Source of the DNA: an uncultured Bacteroidales bacterium
Lineage (GTDB): Bacteria; Bacteroidota; Bacteroidia; Bacteroidales; P3
Direction of reading: 5' to 3'
DNA: 61,731 bases
Assembly (NCBI GenBank): GCA_900316235.1
Contig: ONCC01000010.1
Span: forward strand, 80,890 to 142,620
The notes beneath the pieces were generated by a model. The model was not told where the DNA came from and made no database searches. It worked only from the letters and a program-made list of their open reading frames with translations. The position numbers and the translations under genes were made by a program. Shown in pieces: positions 35,301-44,620 of this stretch. Position 1 is the stretch's first letter; each line of letters opens with the position of its first letter.

Positions 35301-38300
35301 GCCTTGGCTACCGCCACCGGTGCCATCTCTCTCGCTGCCGATGCCGTCAGCTACAATGCTACCGGCCTCACCCCCGACCACGACTACTACGTCTACGTCA
35401 AGGCCCTCTGCAACGGCGAGGCTCACCCCGAAGGTACCTCCGGCTGGGCTTCCTACCAGTTCCGCACCTATCCCAATGTCCGCACTCCTGAAGTCGTGAC
35501 GGCCACGTTTATGGGTAAGCACCTTGCCTTCTTCGGTCTGCAGAACACTGGCAGCGAACTTGGCCAGCCCACCAATTTCAGCTACTATTACAGCACCACC
35601 GAACTCGACGCTGACGCCCTGGCCACCATCACTCCGATGGTCACCGGCATCGACACCCTCCTCTTCTTCGTCGACAGCCTCGAGTCCGCTACCACCTATT
35701 ACTTCTACTTCCGCAACGAGATGAATGGTGAGGTCTCTCCCTGGACCGCTCCCGCCGTTGTGACTATGCCCCCGGCCATGCCCGCCGTTGTTGACCTGAC
35801 TGTCACTGATGCCTCCTACAATGCCATGACCGCCACCTGGGCTCCCAATATCGCCCAGTTTGCCAACGAGACCGCCTGGCGTGCCGCCATTGTCCAGCAT
35901 GGCCAGCAGCCCGCTGACGACGACTGGCAGACCGTCACCTCCACCTATGAAATGTACGGCGGCCTCTCCTATGGCGCTTACAACATCTTCATCGGTCTGA
36001 CTCCCGACACGGCTTACGACATCTATGTCGCCGCCTACGACGTTGAGAGCGGCGCCACCAGCGACACCGTCATCCTCGACAGCGTCCGTACCGCCAAGTT
36101 CCCCGGCAACGGCATCATCGTGGCCGACAGCACCGCTACCAATGATTATGTGATGCTCCGTTCGCGATATCAAGATACCGACCATCGTTCACAGGTTATC
36201 TATCCTGCCAGTATGCTTACCGCACTTCAGGGTAAAACGATGACCGCTATGAGATTCTATTCGAATTATGTTTCTTCGATTCGTGATGGATACGGCGATT
36301 GGACTGAGAATAACTTCGTTTTAAAACTTGCCGTGACCGCCAATGAGAATCTTGCTTCCGCATGGGATGCCACGGAAGGCGACACCGTCTTTGACGGCAG
36401 CATCTCCACTGTTGTTGAGGACGGACAGTTGGTGTTCGAATTCGACACACCCTTCCAGTACAATGGAGGTAACCTCCTTGTTGAGTTGCTTTATGACGAC
36501 TCTTTCGGTAACAGATACACGGGTGGCTCCTTCTATGGCATGACAGCCGATAATGCCAGCCGCTATGCCAATGGTTCTAATGCTTTGGCTACTGCTACAG
36601 GTACTGTGCAGAACTTCCTGCCCAAGGTCATGATCGACTATGAGGGCGAGAGTACTTGCCTGCCCGTGAACACTGTCTATGCCAATGATGTCACCGACCA
36701 CAACGCCAACATGATATGGTATCCCGGCTACGAGGAGACCGCTTGGGAGTATGCCGTCAGCACCAGCGACAGCCTGACCGCTGCCGACCTTGAGGACGCT
36801 GCCCTGCCCACGACGACCAACAACGTCATCCTCACCGGCCTGGTCCGCGACACCAACTATACCTTCTATATCCGTCCTGTCTGCTCCGAGACCGAGACCG
36901 GTTCCTGGACCAGCTGGACCTTCCCGACTCCTTATGTCGACTACTTCTATAATGTCATCGCCGAGGTCAATGACGAAGAGATGGGTATGGTCGAAAGCCT
37001 GATCGAGGTCCTCGAAGGCACCGACACCATCCTTGTGGCCGAGGCCAACCCCGGCTACCACTTCGTCAACTGGACCATGGGCAACGCTATCCTTGGTACC
37101 GAGGACACCCTCGAAATCACTGTTGACAGCAATATGACCATCATGGCCAACTTCGCCTCCGACACCTTCCACGTCACCTTCGCCGTGAACGATGCCACCA
37201 TGGGTACTATCAGCCCTGCCGGTGTTCAGGCATATGTGATGAACGATCCTGTCACCATCACCGCCACTCCCAACATGGGCTACCACCTGGTGGGTTGGAA
37301 CCTCACGTTCCCCGACCTGAGTGACACCACCCTCGTCACCGACGTTTTGACCTACGAGGACACCATCAACTACATGTGGGATGGCGTCACCTTCACTGCT
37401 ATCTTCGAGGTTAACGACAGCATCACCATGACCTTTGGCGTCAACTATGCCGAAGCCGGTAGCATCACTCCCGCTGGTGAGCAGCACTTTGTCGAGGGCA
37501 CCATCATGACCTTCACCGCCACTCCCAATGCCGGTTACCACCTGGCTGGTTGGATGCTTATTGACGACGGTCAGGATACCCTGATCACCGAGGGTCTTGA
37601 ACTCACCATCTCCGACACTGTTGTGTCCTTCATGGATTCTTCCGCCATCTATGCTGTCTTCGCCAAGGATGCTCCTCTGCCTGTCGAGGCTACCATCGCC
37701 GCCGATGCCATCGACTACAAGGTGGGTACCGGTAGCAACGAGGCCGTTATCGCCGTCAACTGGGCTAACGCCGCCTTCGCATGGGCCGTTAAGTTCAATG
37801 GCAGCATCACTGTCAAGGACGCTATGGATACCATCGCCGCCTACGACAGCCGCTTCAACTACTCTACCGACACCTATGGCTACCTCGCCGACATCACCTT
37901 CGCCGAGGATGAAATCAGCCTGAGTGGCGATTCCATGAGCTACTGGCAGAGCAACAACGGTATGGACATGGGTCTCGCTCAGACCCTCACCAACGGCTCC
38001 TTCGAGAAATGGGCTCAGCCCGTGGCCGGTGTCTGGGTCAGCAGCTTCCCCTATTATGATCCCACTCCCGTTTATGGCGGTCTCGGGTGGATTGATAGCT
38101 ACGTCTACGACATGGACATCCTCCCGATGTGGGCTCCTGTTCCCGACAGCATCACTATGACCTTCGCCGTGAACGATCCTAACATGGGTAGCATCACCCC
38201 GAACGGTGTTCAGGTTTTTGCTATTGGCGAGACCGTCGCTATCACCGCTACCCCCAACGCGGGCTACCACCTTGTCTCCTGGCACCTGGTAATCCCGATG

Positions 38301-38861
38301 CTTGATGTCGACACCACCGTTGACGCTGAATCCGAAATGTCGCACCCCGACACCGTCAGCATGTTCCTCGATGGTGCCGTCTTCACCGCCAACTTCGAGG
38401 CCAACCCCGTGGGTACCTACACTGTTGCCGTCAACGTGAACGATCCCACTATGGGTCATGTCGATGGTGTTCCCACTGGCGCTGTTACTGAAGGCACCCA
38501 GGTGACCCTCCGCGCTGTTGCCAACCAGGGCTATGTCTTCGACGGCTGGAGCGATGGCGTGACCACCGCTGAGCGCACTATCACCGTGACCGAGGATATT
38601 GTCCTCACCGCCAACTTCAAGCGCGATCCTAGCGGTATCGACAATGTCGAGGGTATCGACGCCCTGATCTACAGCACCAACAACCGCATCGTTGTCAAGG
38701 GCGCTGAGAACATGAATGTCTATGTCTACGATGTCAACGGCCGCTGCGTGAGCAAGCAGGCTAATGCTCCCGAGACCATCGAGTTCACCATGCAGAGCGC
38801 TGGTGTCTACCTGGTCAAGGTCGGCAAGGCTCCTGCCAAGCGCGTCGTCGTGGTTCGCTAA
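32352..38861 (+). CDS. Giant T9SS-secreted surface protein with InlB-type repeats (type A sorting)
   Basis: This 2169-residue protein starts at ATG 32352, which gives a clean signal peptide ending SQAQ; the open frame upstream is leader. The domain of about 180 residues with a Y-x-GGNLL strand occurs near residues 23-198 and again at about 1248-1435; a looser relative lies at about 747-936. Fn3 units lie between, with one MAM-like region (about 293-463). The C-terminal third (about 1530-2090) carries repeats with ISPAGVQ/ITPAGEQ/ITPNGVQ and TATPNAGYHL-x-x-W motifs, like divergent InlB B-repeats. It ends in a short T9SS type A domain (about 2093-2169). Same domain toolkit as the upstream neighbour, so they are related by duplication and shuffling. 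Confidence 0.9.
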   Translation: MQKFLRTLMLAALMLPFASQAQETLTVHDGTTTNNVVPAYIHYFDDFTRSQFVIPAADLTAMSGATISEMKFYTTASNVPYTTVSTVNVYMKEVSYTTMTALEPNTGAEMVYTGTLEVVTAGSGGEMTITLASPYTYQGGNLLIGIENTTDAGYKNIYFYGETVTGASWGGYNSTSLDLVTGSARNFIPKTTFTYQAGQITCKGVKDLAIDTATSNSMTLSWIDTNNAAGTTYNLYTVTATDTTPIVGATGLTAMTYTVTGLDANTRYTFGVEANCGAEDGLSSLRTVSGRTACGAVNLPYSTGFESADLPSGSSVLPYCWARYNSANAAQPYAGTSTTYAHGGSNYLNFYMGNLSSNADTVIAILPQVNVTTYPMNNNELRFWARTASASTSIALQIGTLTDPEDPTTFVLDQEITVSGNTYMEYEALLGVNSTGAYPAIRAFKPESSVTVYIDDLFVEVRPSCLKPLVTVTPASSSVNLSWEDANTGATYSVIKVQGTDSTYTTTTESSYLFEELPENTNFTFIVRALCSATDSSRAATFATRTLRSGHKMTAFNLTGTGKRDNVVVDTVAEPYTLTAPVWYTDNLSTGYTFSWTVSTSAGVYIDTTGDGSYTCKVTTTTIKNYLQMNVPIVLRVKAEDQALYTDYTLTLVTEDCVKDRNLALAPERIRYTATWDNPDSMVITHYFVNSDTRLTAEELGGVNPVIVNNAHQVTVEGLNRATKYYAYLKAACDTVWIEDSVTTQDLGACEDIVIGNESSTASGYYYPVNPYYGNSLSETILDAEELGGAKTFTTISYYFHATTAPSTKTDVTIYIQPTQKSVFTSNSDIELLNSETAVQVFSGSFADFAQGWNELTLTTPYDYDGLSNLMIIVDDNSDADGSSSSKFRTSTCTGYKTLYWYSDSQNPDPSNPSAYTGNKGYAQSRVVMSLGYCLPANACPDVTGIAVDSLTNTSALIEWTASDADYCVGNQIIVSPTELDSAALATATGAISLAADAVSYNATGLTPDHDYYVYVKALCNGEAHPEGTSGWASYQFRTYPNVRTPEVVTATFMGKHLAFFGLQNTGSELGQPTNFSYYYSTTELDADALATITPMVTGIDTLLFFVDSLESATTYYFYFRNEMNGEVSPWTAPAVVTMPPAMPAVVDLTVTDASYNAMTATWAPNIAQFANETAWRAAIVQHGQQPADDDWQTVTSTYEMYGGLSYGAYNIFIGLTPDTAYDIYVAAYDVESGATSDTVILDSVRTAKFPGNGIIVADSTATNDYVMLRSRYQDTDHRSQVIYPASMLTALQGKTMTAMRFYSNYVSSIRDGYGDWTENNFVLKLAVTANENLASAWDATEGDTVFDGSISTVVEDGQLVFEFDTPFQYNGGNLLVELLYDDSFGNRYTGGSFYGMTADNASRYANGSNALATATGTVQNFLPKVMIDYEGESTCLPVNTVYANDVTDHNANMIWYPGYEETAWEYAVSTSDSLTAADLEDAALPTTTNNVILTGLVRDTNYTFYIRPVCSETETGSWTSWTFPTPYVDYFYNVIAEVNDEEMGMVESLIEVLEGTDTILVAEANPGYHFVNWTMGNAILGTEDTLEITVDSNMTIMANFASDTFHVTFAVNDATMGTISPAGVQAYVMNDPVTITATPNMGYHLVGWNLTFPDLSDTTLVTDVLTYEDTINYMWDGVTFTAIFEVNDSITMTFGVNYAEAGSITPAGEQHFVEGTIMTFTATPNAGYHLAGWMLIDDGQDTLITEGLELTISDTVVSFMDSSAIYAVFAKDAPLPVEATIAADAIDYKVGTGSNEAVIAVNWANAAFAWAVKFNGSITVKDAMDTIAAYDSRFNYSTDTYGYLADITFAEDEISLSGDSMSYWQSNNGMDMGLAQTLTNGSFEKWAQPVAGVWVSSFPYYDPTPVYGGLGWIDSYVYDMDILPMWAPVPDSITMTFAVNDPNMGSITPNGVQVFAIGETVAITATPNAGYHLVSWHLVIPMLDVDTTVDAESEMSHPDTVSMFLDGAVFTANFEANPVGTYTVAVNVNDPTMGHVDGVPTGAVTEGTQVTLRAVANQGYVFDGWSDGVTTAERTITVTEDIVLTANFKRDPSGIDNVEGIDALIYSTNNRIVVKGAENMNVYVYDVNGRCVSKQANAPETIEFTMQSAGVYLVKVGKAPAKRVVVVR

Positions 38862-38880
38862 CCTCGCATAACGCTACAAC

Positions 38881-38914
38881 ACAAAAAGGGCTCCCACAGG
38901 GGAGCCCTTTTTGT
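38881..38914 (+). terminator. Terminator after the 32352 gene
   Basis: ACAAAAAGGGCTCCC (38881-38895), loop ACAG, GGGAGCCCTTTTTGT (38900-38914). The 15-bp stem includes its own A/T tracts, so it can act in both directions. Confidence 0.92.
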
Positions 38915-38995
38915 GTATAATAAATATTTTTGTAATACAATAATTTATCTCCTTTGTCGTTATATATAAACCCAATTTTAAAATCAACATATATC

Positions 38996-40501
38996 ATGAC
39001 ACAAGAAAAGCTCAAATTCAACCCCAACCCGCTGGTGACCTTCCTGCAGAAACCCATGAAGGAGTTCACTAAGGCCGATATCCTCAAGGTCATCGAGGAA
39101 TTCCAAATCGAGATGATCAACTTCCGCTACATGGCGGACGACGGCAAGCTCCATACGCTGAACTTCGTCATCCAGAGCCTCGAACATGCCGACGAGGTGC
39201 TCACCAGTGGCGAGCGTGTCGACGGCTCCAGCCTCTTCCCCTACATCGAGGCCGGCAACAGCGACCTCTACGTCATCCCGCGCTTCCGCACGGCCTTCCT
39301 CGACCCCTTCACCGAGGTGCCTACCCTCGACCTCCTCTGCTCCTTCTACACCAAAGACGGCGACCCCTTCGCCCTGGCACCCGAATATACGCTCCAGAAG
39401 GCCGGCCGCGCCTTCCGCGAGGCTACGGGTGGCATGGAGTTCGAGGTGATGGGCGAACTGGAATACTACGCCATCGCCCCCCTCGACCCGGAGTATATGC
39501 CCGAGGACCAGCACGGATACCACGTGTCGATGCCCTACTGCAAGTTTGAGGAGTTCCGCACCGAGGCCATGCGTATGATTGCCGCCGCCGGTGGCGAAAT
39601 CAAGTACGGCCACAGCGAGGTGGGTAACTTCACCAATGGCGACCTGATGTACGAGCAGAACGAGATTGAGTTCCTGCCCACACATCTCGAGGATGCCGCT
39701 GACCAGCTGGTCATCGCCAAATGGATGATGCGCGAGCTGGGATACAAATACGGCATCACCATCACCTTCGCCCCGAAGATTACCGTCGGCAAAGCCGGTA
39801 GCGGCATGCATGTCCACACCCGCGTGAGCAAGGACGGCAAGAATATGTACGTCGGTGAGAACGGCCTGAGTGACGTGGCCCTGACCACCATGGCCGGCAT
39901 CCTCTCGCTGGCAGGCTCCCTGACGGCCTTCGGCAACACCAACCCCACCTCCTACTTCCGCCTGGTGCCCCATCAGGAGGCTCCCACGAATATCTGCTGG
40001 GGTGACCGCAACCGCAGCGCCATGGTGCGTGTGCCGCTGGGCTGGAACAAAGGTAGCGGCAATATGATGGCCCACGCCAACCCCCTCGAGAAGAACGACC
40101 CCGTGGATTTCAGCCGCAAGCAGACCATCGAATTGCGCACCCCCGACGGCAGCGCCAACGTCTACCTGCTGCTGGCCGGTATGGCTGTCGCCGCCCGTCA
40201 CGGCTTCGAGATGGACAACGCCATCCAGTATGCCAAGGACCGCTACGTCAGCGTCAACATCTTCGAGCATGAGGATGTGCTGGCCAAACTCGACGTGTTG
40301 CCCGACAGCTGCGCCGCCAGTGCCGACCTCCTGGAGCGCGACCGTGCCCTCTACGAGCAGGACGGCATCTTCGCCCCGCAGCTCATCGACGGCATCCTCA
40401 AGCAACTCCGCGCCTTCAATGACCGCACTCTCCGCGCCGATATCGGTCACGATGCCCAGAAGACCCTGGAACTCGTCAAGACGTTTATCCACTGCGGATA
40501 A
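38996..40501 (+). CDS. glnA: Glutamine synthetase
   Basis: Makes glutamine from glutamate, ammonia and ATP. It is 501 residues, of the GSI-like type found in Bacteroidota. Visible signatures are the beta-grasp region (about 30-110), the metal-binding ELEYY in the catalytic domain, GSGMHVHTR, the ATP/glutamate-binding NPTSYFRLVPHQEAPTNICW and the RVPLGWNKGSG stretch, plus EKNDPVDFSRKQTIELRTPD near the end. ATG 38996 was chosen over an earlier frame opening because it begins the conserved N-terminus. Its TAA stop shares one base with the folK ATG. Nitrogen-regulatory sites were not recognised upstream. Confidence 0.9.
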   Translation: MTQEKLKFNPNPLVTFLQKPMKEFTKADILKVIEEFQIEMINFRYMADDGKLHTLNFVIQSLEHADEVLTSGERVDGSSLFPYIEAGNSDLYVIPRFRTAFLDPFTEVPTLDLLCSFYTKDGDPFALAPEYTLQKAGRAFREATGGMEFEVMGELEYYAIAPLDPEYMPEDQHGYHVSMPYCKFEEFRTEAMRMIAAAGGEIKYGHSEVGNFTNGDLMYEQNEIEFLPTHLEDAADQLVIAKWMMRELGYKYGITITFAPKITVGKAGSGMHVHTRVSKDGKNMYVGENGLSDVALTTMAGILSLAGSLTAFGNTNPTSYFRLVPHQEAPTNICWGDRNRSAMVRVPLGWNKGSGNMMAHANPLEKNDPVDFSRKQTIELRTPDGSANVYLLLAGMAVAARHGFEMDNAIQYAKDRYVSVNIFEHEDVLAKLDVLPDSCAASADLLERDRALYEQDGIFAPQLIDGILKQLRAFNDRTLRADIGHDAQKTLELVKTFIHCG

Positions 40502-40980
40502 TGAATAGAGTGGTTTTATTAATCGGCGGCAACCAGGGCGACCGGGCGTTGCTGATTGACCAGGCGACAGAGCTGATACGCGAGCGTATCGGCTCTGTCG
40601 TTGCTCTTTCGGGGATTTATGAGACCGAACCCTGGGGAGAGTTTGACGACGTCCGCCCGCAGAGTTTTTTTAACCGCGGGCTGGTAGTGGAGACCACGCT
40701 GTCGCCCTGGCAGGTGCTGCGCACGGCGCTCGCGATAGAAAAAGACCTCGGCCGGCAACGCCCCCACCTTTCACCTAGAAAATACCACTCCCGCCCCATG
40801 GACATCGACCTCATCTTCTACGATGACCTCGTTGTCGACACCCCCGAACTTACACTCCCGCACCCGCGCATGCACCTTCGCCGCTTCGTCCTCGAACCCC
40901 TGGCGGAAATCATTCCCGACTACCGCCACCCCGTGACGGGGAAAACCAGTCGTCAATTATGCGATACGTTGGCACGATAA
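40501..40980 (+). CDS. folK: 2-amino-4-hydroxy-6-hydroxymethyldihydropteridine pyrophosphokinase
   Basis: Transfers pyrophosphate from ATP to 6-hydroxymethyl-dihydropterin in folate synthesis. It is 159 residues, the usual size. Family motifs are LIGGNQGDR near the N-terminus, YETEPWGEFDD, PQSFFNRGLVVET, IEKDLGRQRP, and the signature RPMDIDLIFYDD with LPHPRMHLRRFVLEPLAEI. Start codon overlaps the glnA stop by one base (TAATG), so translation is probably coupled; it also overlaps the receptor gene by 22 nt. Confidence 0.96.
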   Translation: MNRVVLLIGGNQGDRALLIDQATELIRERIGSVVALSGIYETEPWGEFDDVRPQSFFNRGLVVETTLSPWQVLRTALAIEKDLGRQRPHLSPRKYHSRPMDIDLIFYDDLVVDTPELTLPHPRMHLRRFVLEPLAEIIPDYRHPVTGKTSRQLCDTLAR

Positions 40981-43400
40981 TATTATTTTTATTGTTTCCA
41001 CTGATGGGGTGGGCGCAGAACGCCACGGTCAGCGGAACCATCACGGACTCGCGGACGGGGGAGACGCTCATTGGGGCTACGGTGGTGGACACGCGGAGCG
41101 GCAAGGGGACTGTTACCAATGTCTTCGGCCACTACTCCCTCACGCTGAAGCGTGACTCCGTGAACCTCAAGGTATCCTATGTGGGCTACGAGCCGCAGTT
41201 CTTCACCTTCAGGCTCGAGAAGAACCGCGACCTCAGTGTCGCCCTCGCGGCCAGCGTCACCCTCGACGAGGTGACCATCACCGCTGAGAGGGTGGGAGAC
41301 GTGAAGTCGTCGCAGATGAGTGCCAATGTGATGACTGTGGAGAAGATTAAATCGGTGCCTGTAATGTTCGGCGAGGCCGACCTCATCAAGGCCTTGCAGC
41401 TGATGCCCGGCGTGCAGAGCGGCAGCGAGGGCAACAGCGGCATGTATGTCCGTGGTGGCGGTCCCGACGAGAACCTCTTCCTCCTCGACGGCGTGCCCCT
41501 CTACAATGTCACCCACATGGGAGGTTTCTTCTCGGCCTTCAACACCGATGCCGTGAAGAACGTGACGCTCTACAAGGGGAGTTTCCCCGCCCGCTTCGGC
41601 GGCAGGCTCAGCGCCGTCCTCGACGTTACGCAGAACAACGGCAACGACCGCGAGCTCCACGGTAACTTCTCCGTGGGTCTTATCTCGGCCAAGTTCAACC
41701 TCGAAGGGCCGTTGGTCAAGGAGCGGACCACCTTCAGCCTCTCCTTCCGCCGCACCTATGCCGAGCTCTTCATCATCCCCGCCATCATGTGGCTCAACGA
41801 CATGACCAGCGAAGAGACCCAGAGCCCCACCGTGGCGCAGAATGCCAAATTTGACGCGGGCTATTGGTTTTATGACCTTAACGCCAAGGTGACGCACAAG
41901 TTCAATGACAAGAGTCGCCTCTACGCCTCTTTCTTCGCCGGCGACGACAAGATCCACGGCAAGGTGCACACCGTCACCTCCCTCGACGAGGACATCAATC
42001 TGGGTTTCGCCAACAAGTGGGGCAACCTGGTGGGTGCGCTGCGGTGGAACTATGAGCTGACCCCCAGGCTCTTCCTTAATCTCGCCGCTAACTACACGCA
42101 GTATTACAACAACATTGTTGGTTCGGTGGAGAAGATGGCCACGCCCAATGACGCCAACACGTCGACCATCGAGGGCGACTACAACTCGGGCATCAAGGAG
42201 GCTACGTTGAGGGCCGACTTCGACCTTACGCCCAATCCCGAGCACCTGGTGAAATTCGGCGCCGCCGCCACACGCCACTGGTTCACCCCCGAGGTGGCCA
42301 GCGCCAGCATCAACTATTTCGACTCCATCCAGATGAACAAGCCCTTGCATGTGGACTCGAGCATCTTCAGTGGCACGGTGCCCGCCAACGAGTTCGCCCT
42401 CTATGGCGAGGACGACTGGAGTATCACGGAAACTGTGAAGCTCAACTACGGTCTGCACCTCAGCGCCTTCAATGTCAGTGGCAAACTCTACAAGTCCATC
42501 CAGCCGCGCCTCTCGGGGCGTGTGATGCTCAGCGACGACCTCTCTGTCAAGGTGGGCTATGCCCGCATGACGCAGTATGTGCACCTGCTGAGCACCACCA
42601 GCGTCACGCTGCCCACCGACCTCTGGGTGCCCGTCACCGAGAAAGTGGAGCCCATGACCAGCGACCAGGTGGCCGCCGGCGTGAGCTATAGCCGCAGCGG
42701 CATCGCCGACTTCAGCATCGAGGCCTACTACAAGAAGATGGACAACCTCATCGAGTACAAGGACGGAGCTACTTTCTTCGGCAGCAGCGAGCACTGGGAG
42801 AACCTGGTCTACAGCGGCCGTGGCTGGAGCTACGGCGTGGAGTTCCTCATCCAGCGCGAGTTCGGCGACCTCACGGGATGGATTGGCTACACCTGGAGCC
42901 GTTCGATGCGTCAGTTCGACCGCCCGGGGCAGGTTATCAACGGAGGAGAGCCCTTCCCCGCCAAGTACGACCGGAGGCACGACCTGAGCATCGTCCTCAA
43001 CTATCGCCTCAGCGACCGTGTCGACATCAGTGCCACATGGGTCTTCTCCACGGGCAATGCCGCCTCGTTGGCCATGCAGACCTATCCCGTGGCCGCCGAG
43101 GACCCCGACGACTATGACGAGGATGCCGTAAGGCCCACCGGTAGCGTCAACGTCATCGAGGGCCGTAACAACTACCGCATGCCCAACTACCATCGCCTCG
43201 ACCTCGGCGCCAACTTCCACCGCAAGTTCAAACGCGCCCGCCGCACCATCAGCGTCAGTATATATAATGTATATAACCGACAGAACCCCTATATGCTCTA
43301 CCGCTCGCGCAACGACCACTACCGCAACTACCCCATGGCGCTGGTGCAGCTGAGCGTCTTCCCCATACTGCCGAGTGTGGGGTATACGCTGTATTTTTAG
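40959..43400 (+). CDS. TonB-dependent outer-membrane receptor
   Basis: This 813-residue receptor has a signal peptide ending MGWAQ (about 20), a CarboxypepD_reg-like domain (about 21-105; ATVSGTITDSRTGETLIGAT) and a plug domain (about 125-235; SGMYVRGGGPDENLFLLDGV). A beta-barrel follows, ending in the final strand VGYTLYF. It belongs to the subgroup encoded beside DUF4249 lipoproteins and not to the SusC group. The ligand is not deducible. Its start lies inside folK (22-nt overlap), an odd pairing likely reflecting compaction, not function. The DUF4249 gene follows after 35 nt. Confidence 0.92.
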   Translation: MRYVGTIILFLLFPLMGWAQNATVSGTITDSRTGETLIGATVVDTRSGKGTVTNVFGHYSLTLKRDSVNLKVSYVGYEPQFFTFRLEKNRDLSVALAASVTLDEVTITAERVGDVKSSQMSANVMTVEKIKSVPVMFGEADLIKALQLMPGVQSGSEGNSGMYVRGGGPDENLFLLDGVPLYNVTHMGGFFSAFNTDAVKNVTLYKGSFPARFGGRLSAVLDVTQNNGNDRELHGNFSVGLISAKFNLEGPLVKERTTFSLSFRRTYAELFIIPAIMWLNDMTSEETQSPTVAQNAKFDAGYWFYDLNAKVTHKFNDKSRLYASFFAGDDKIHGKVHTVTSLDEDINLGFANKWGNLVGALRWNYELTPRLFLNLAANYTQYYNNIVGSVEKMATPNDANTSTIEGDYNSGIKEATLRADFDLTPNPEHLVKFGAAATRHWFTPEVASASINYFDSIQMNKPLHVDSSIFSGTVPANEFALYGEDDWSITETVKLNYGLHLSAFNVSGKLYKSIQPRLSGRVMLSDDLSVKVGYARMTQYVHLLSTTSVTLPTDLWVPVTEKVEPMTSDQVAAGVSYSRSGIADFSIEAYYKKMDNLIEYKDGATFFGSSEHWENLVYSGRGWSYGVEFLIQREFGDLTGWIGYTWSRSMRQFDRPGQVINGGEPFPAKYDRRHDLSIVLNYRLSDRVDISATWVFSTGNAASLAMQTYPVAAEDPDDYDEDAVRPTGSVNVIEGRNNYRMPNYHRLDLGANFHRKFKRARRTISVSIYNVYNRQNPYMLYRSRNDHYRNYPMALVQLSVFPILPSVGYTLYF

Positions 43401-43435
43401 TTTTTCAGAGTAATTGGAATAATCAGAGTAATCGG

Positions 43436-44443
43436 ATGAAAACAAAACTCATATACATATTGGCGATGGTTGGCCTTCTCACGGGTTGCGAGAAGGTGCT
43501 TGACATTGACGAGCCGAGCGACCGCCAGCTGGTGGTCAACGCGGTGCCGCAGGCCGACAAGCGAGCCTTTGTCTATTTCGCCTCCACACGCTTTTTCCTC
43601 GACCCCTCCAACAACCAGCCCCTCGACGGTGCCACGATGACCCTATACGTCAACGGCACTCCCTATATGCCCGATTCTGTGGCCAACTGCAAGTATTTCT
43701 TCCCCTATACTTATGTCGAGGGCGACAGCCTTGAACTCTTCGCCAGCACCGACGACCGCCAGGCTCACGCCAAGACCTATGTGCCCCTCATCCCCACATT
43801 CACGAACGTCAAACTCTACGACCAGTCGGTGGGCCATACCCTTCGCTATTATTTGGCATATTTTGATTTTCAGGACCATGCGGGCATCGATGAATACTAC
43901 AACCTACGTGTCATGGTACGCGACAGCGGTATCCGATTCAACGAATGGACCCAGAACTACGACACTGTGGATACCACCCACGCCACCTATTTCATGCTGC
44001 GTGACAACCCTGAAATCAAGGGTGACGCCTCCTACAGCAGCCCCATGCTGGGCTACCTGTATACACGTAATTTTTTTAACGACAGTGAGATTGATGGACA
44101 GAACTACCACACGGAAATCAGTATCCTCCACCTCATTGACACCAACGAGGTGCAGCCCTTCAAGCACGAATACACGGTGACCCTGGAGTCTGTTACCTAC
44201 GCGCGCCTCCGCTACCTGATTGATGTAGCGCGACAAGGAGGGGGTAGCACCAGCTTCTTCGTCGAGCAGGGAGCCGTGCGCGGTAACGTCGAGGGGGCCT
44301 TGGGCATTTTCGCCGGCTCTGCCAAGAGTGAGGTTACCTTTTGGCCCGACACCCTGTCGCCCGCCCCGATAGGCACTGCCTTGCCCTCTTCCTCCGTCCC
44401 AGCACAAAAAATCAATGTCAGTTCAACGATGCCGCATCGTTAA
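43436..44443 (+). CDS. DUF4249-family lipoprotein
   Basis: This 335-residue lipoprotein has signal peptide MKTKLIYILAMVGLLTGC with lipidated Cys18, then a beta-rich body with the DUF4249 pattern (LVVNAVPQADKRAFVYFAST; PLDGATMTLYVNG; LELFASTDDRQAHAKTYVP). DUF4249 proteins are usually encoded next to a TonB-dependent receptor and are thought to be its surface-exposed partner; the ligand is unknown. The spacer before it contains the short repeat CAGAGTAATNGGA. The stop at 44443 runs into the AACTATCGTTG tandem repeat. Confidence 0.88.
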   Translation: MKTKLIYILAMVGLLTGCEKVLDIDEPSDRQLVVNAVPQADKRAFVYFASTRFFLDPSNNQPLDGATMTLYVNGTPYMPDSVANCKYFFPYTYVEGDSLELFASTDDRQAHAKTYVPLIPTFTNVKLYDQSVGHTLRYYLAYFDFQDHAGIDEYYNLRVMVRDSGIRFNEWTQNYDTVDTTHATYFMLRDNPEIKGDASYSSPMLGYLYTRNFFNDSEIDGQNYHTEISILHLIDTNEVQPFKHEYTVTLESVTYARLRYLIDVARQGGGSTSFFVEQGAVRGNVEGALGIFAGSAKSEVTFWPDTLSPAPIGTALPSSSVPAQKINVSSTMPHR

Positions 44444-44477
44444 ACTATCGTTGAACTATCGTCGAACTATCGTTGAA
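44437..44477. repeat. Tandem AACTATCGTTG microrepeat after the DUF4249 gene
   Basis: About four 11-nt units (ATCGTTAAACT, ATCGTTGAACT, ATCGTCGAACT, ATCGTTGAA) begin at the stop codon. The preceding GTTCAACGAT (44421-44430) is complementary, so a hairpin is possible. No T tract follows directly. Confidence 0.8.
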
Positions 44478-44521
44478 ATGGGTTACCGGGCGTGAACTTT
44501 TTGCATGGGAAAAGATTTTTT

Positions 44522-44551
44522 TTGTCAGTTTCAAAAATGTTCGTATCTTTG
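44522..44551 (+). promoter_or_regulatory. Promoter of rplU-rpmA
   Basis: TTG (44522-44524), spacer of 19 nt, TATCTTTG (44544-44551). Leader of about 65 nt to rplU. Confidence 0.85.
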
Positions 44552-44620
44552 CAGTCCGAAATATGGGGTAGGAATGCCCTATAAATGAGTGAAAGTAATT
44601 AAAAAACAAACAATTAGAAA

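Noticed and set aside
38925..38932. TATTTTTG as promoter of glnA
   Set aside because: No TTG at the required spacing; the upstream bases belong to the terminator of the previous gene.
44421..44477. Intrinsic terminator after the DUF4249 gene
   Set aside because: The GTTCAACGAT/ATCGTTAAAC hairpin has no T run after it; better described as a microrepeat that can fold.
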